Shown: one piece after another, positions 63,401 to 64,000 of the stretch
Numbering within the stretch: the stretch's first letter is position 1
How the letters are laid out: each line of letters starts with the position of its first letter
Assembly: GCA_000170815.1 (NCBI GenBank)
Contig: ABCO01000004.1
Location: 302,855-366,854 of the forward strand
Source: an unidentified eubacterium SCB49
Lineage (GTDB): Bacteria; Bacteroidota; Bacteroidia; Flavobacteriales; Flavobacteriaceae
Direction: 5' to 3'
Length of the DNA: 64,000 bases
Notes under the pieces: generated by a model
Told to the model about the DNA's origin: nothing
The model's database searches: none
The model's input: the letters and a program-made list of their open reading frames with translations, nothing else
Program-made: the position numbers and the translations under genes

Positions 63401-64000
63401 ACCACTAACGCGCCTGCAGATTCTATTTATCCTGTAGGAAATACAACAGTAACAGTGACTGCAACAGATGGATCAGCAAACACTGCAACAACAGTTTTTC
63501 AAGTAACTGTAGTAGATACTGAAGCACCGGTAATTGTACAGCCTTCTAATATTACAGTAAACGTAGATGCAGCAATGTGTAGCGCTTTTGTTGCACTACC
63601 TTCTATAGTTGTAAATGATAACTGTAGTAATGCTACTTATACCACTAACGCGCCTGCAGATTCTATTTATCCTGTAGGAAATACAATAGTAACAGTAACT
63701 GCAACAGATGGATCAGCAAACACTGCAACAACCGACTTTCAAGTAACCGTAGTAGATAATGAAGCACCAGTAATTGTACAGCCTTCTAATATTACAGTAG
63801 ATGTAGATGCAGCTATGTGTAGCGCTTTTGTTGCACTACCTTCTATAGTTGTAAATGATAACTGTAGTAATGCTACTTATACCACTAACGCGCCTGCAGA
63901 TTCTATTTATCCTGTAGGAAATTCAACAGTAACAGTAACTGCAACAGATGGATCAGCAAATATTGCAACAACCGTTTTTCAAGTAACCGTAGTAGATAAT
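60413..64000 (+). CDS. Giant secreted LRR and HYR-repeat surface protein, partial at window edge
   Basis: The frame is open from the ATG at 60413 to the window end (1196 codons, no stop), so it is absent from the ORF track. It has a signal peptide (LCGVGVNAQ). Three leucine-rich modules follow, built of 21-residue units such as LTSLDLSANTALYDLNCSVNQ, each opened by IPDANFKAYLVGN; modules 2 and 3 are an almost identical 271-residue duplication. Then comes an Ig-like domain (FNCLDLGVNTVTLTVLDAAG) and at least four 80-residue HYR repeats (VIVQPSNITVDVDAAMCSAF). A type IX sorting domain would be expected beyond the window. It is driven by site G. Likely role: cell-surface adhesin or binding protein. 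Confidence 0.9.
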   Translation, partial: MKTQILSFLILFTLCGVGVNAQNIISIPDANFKNYLVNNHTINTNQDTEIQESEAVAFAGTMFCDNRSISDLTGIEAFPNIIELFCHDNNLTTINVSNNTALRYLDVSGNSLSSIDVSTIVGLRQFDVSDNPMSSLEVSFNTALISLYCYNDNLTSLDLSNNTALIELSCGNNALTTLDVTANSTLYDIYCQDNALTSLKVANGVNSPYGRLNALNNPDLTCIEVDDVAWSTANWTNIDPQASFSTSCAAPTCTVNIPDANFKAYLVGNAAINTNGDTEIQCSEATAFNGTINCNSLAISDLTGIEAFTALTKLYCYSNQITNLDVSSNVALTYLACYGNQLTSLNLSANTDLIYLNYNDNQINSLDLSNNTDLEYLFCNNNQISNLDLSANTALVKLSCTTNQLTSLDLSANTALYDLNCSVNQLTSLDLTANTALTKIYCGVNQITSLDVSAQTLLEHLFCDNNQLTSLNIANTNNANMLNMLATYNPDLTCIQVDDVAYSDANWSAGKDATANYSINCTACTVNIPDANFKAYLVGNAAINTNGDTEIQCSEASDFNGTINCNSLAISDLTGIEAFTALTKLYCYSNQITNLDVSSNVALTYLTCYGNQLTSLNLSANTDLIYLNYNDNQINSLDLSNNTDLEYLFCNNNQISNLDLSANTALVKLSCTTNQLTSLDLSANTALYDLNCSVNQLTSLDLTANTALTKIYCGVNQITSLDVSAQTLLEHLFCDNNQLTSLNIANTNNANMLNMLATYNPDLTCIQVDNVAYSNANWSAGKDATANYSINCDADTTAPIAVCQNITIQLDINGDATISASQLDGGSSDDTAIASLTSTQLTFNCLDLGVNTVTLTVLDAAGNSDSCTATVTVEDLISPTIVQPSNITVDVDAAMCSAFVALPSIVVNDNCSNATYTTNAPADSIYPVGNTTVTVTATDGSANTATTVFQVTVVDTEAPVIVQPSNITVDVDAAMCSAFVALPSIVVNDNCSNATYTTNAPADSIYPVGNTTVTVTATDGSANTATTVFQVTVVDTEAPVIVQPSNITVNVDAAMCSAFVALPSIVVNDNCSNATYTTNAPADSIYPVGNTIVTVTATDGSANTATTDFQVTVVDNEAPVIVQPSNITVDVDAAMCSAFVALPSIVVNDNCSNATYTTNAPADSIYPVGNSTVTVTATDGSANIATTVFQVTVVDN
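61167..62788 (+). repeat. 813-base in-frame tandem duplication (two copies) in the giant gene
   Basis: Copy 1 starts at 61167 and copy 2 at 61980, both reading CTTGTACAGTAAACATACCA. The period is 813 bases (271 codons). Only about ten single-base differences are visible (for example GCTACTGCT against GCTAGTGAT, and TTGGCTTGC against TTGACTTGC), so the duplication is recent or kept uniform by recombination. Confidence 0.93.
63053..64000 (+). repeat. 240-base tandem repeat array encoding HYR domains
   Basis: ATTGTACAGCCTTCTAATAT recurs at 63053, 63293, 63533 and 63773, exactly 240 bases (80 codons) apart, with only a few substitutions between copies. The array continues past the window edge. 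Confidence 0.95.

Noticed and set aside
61167-64000. Regular repeats as a CRISPR-like array
   Set aside because: The repeats are 813 and 240 bases long, contiguous and in frame in one ORF, with no short repeat-spacer pattern and no cas genes.

Overview
The window looks like a chromosomal stretch of a marine-type member of the Flavobacteriaceae (Bacteroidetes). The DNA is AT-rich. Promoters use the Bacteroidetes -7 box TAnnTTTG, in one clear case with TTG 19 bases upstream, and there are no Shine-Dalgarno sequences. Family markers include a type IX secretion (T9SS) sorting domain, an IPExxxVDY-family protein, an OmpA protein with thrombospondin type 3 repeats, and short-form LeuA. The genus cannot be fixed from the sequence alone.

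Layout. 0-5 kb (minus): a histone-deacetylase-like amidohydrolase cut by the window edge, tex and metG; metG carries a dispersed-repeat fragment read in frame. 5-6.7 kb: an unrecognised 514-residue helical protein. 6.8-11.1 kb (plus): a compact leuA-leuC-leuD-leuB operon ending in a bidirectional terminator shared with an ALDH7-type dehydrogenase. 12.9-14.3 kb: a TetR regulator and a short-chain dehydrogenase, each preceded by the same palindromic operator. 14.4-20.4 kb: small housekeeping and accessory genes (3-hydroxyanthranilate dioxygenase, isoaspartyl peptidase, CYTH, VOC, dinB). 20.5-25.7 kb: an SH3 lipoprotein, then acpP-fabF-rnc and an IPExxxVDY gene-pyk on the minus strand. 25.8-31.5 kb: purN, RNase H, a PfkB kinase, a PurF-like enzyme and superoxide dismutase. 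31.6-43.1 kb: an AddA-like helicase-nuclease and its AddB-like partner separated by kbl and ompA, then a hydrolase, a GNAT and a MATE transporter.

43.2-64 kb is the most interesting part. Three LytS/YpdA-type sensor kinases (two with TPR sensors, one with a beta-propeller/Y_Y_Y sensor) share one LytTR response regulator. Eight promoters in this region carry direct repeats spaced exactly 21 bases apart (consensus about TTTCAGAAnTT, two or three copies). In seven of the eight, the last repeat ends exactly 33 bases before a -7 box (one box is degenerate); in the eighth the TTTG lies one base closer. No other promoter I examined in the window has this arrangement. The eight promoters drive a duplicated-domain T9SS cargo protein, a gene-less transcript of about 220 bases, a two-gene operon of secreted glycine/lysine-rich proteins, two secreted proteins that appear to share a small C-terminal domain, two of the kinases (one with the regulator), and a giant LRR/HYR surface protein that runs off the window. 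I infer a self-contained, self-reinforcing LytTR regulon for secreted and surface proteins.

The giant gene contains a fresh 813-base in-frame tandem duplication and a 240-base tandem repeat array, which suggests a fast-changing surface protein. I saw no tRNA, rRNA, CRISPR array, insertion sequence or prophage.
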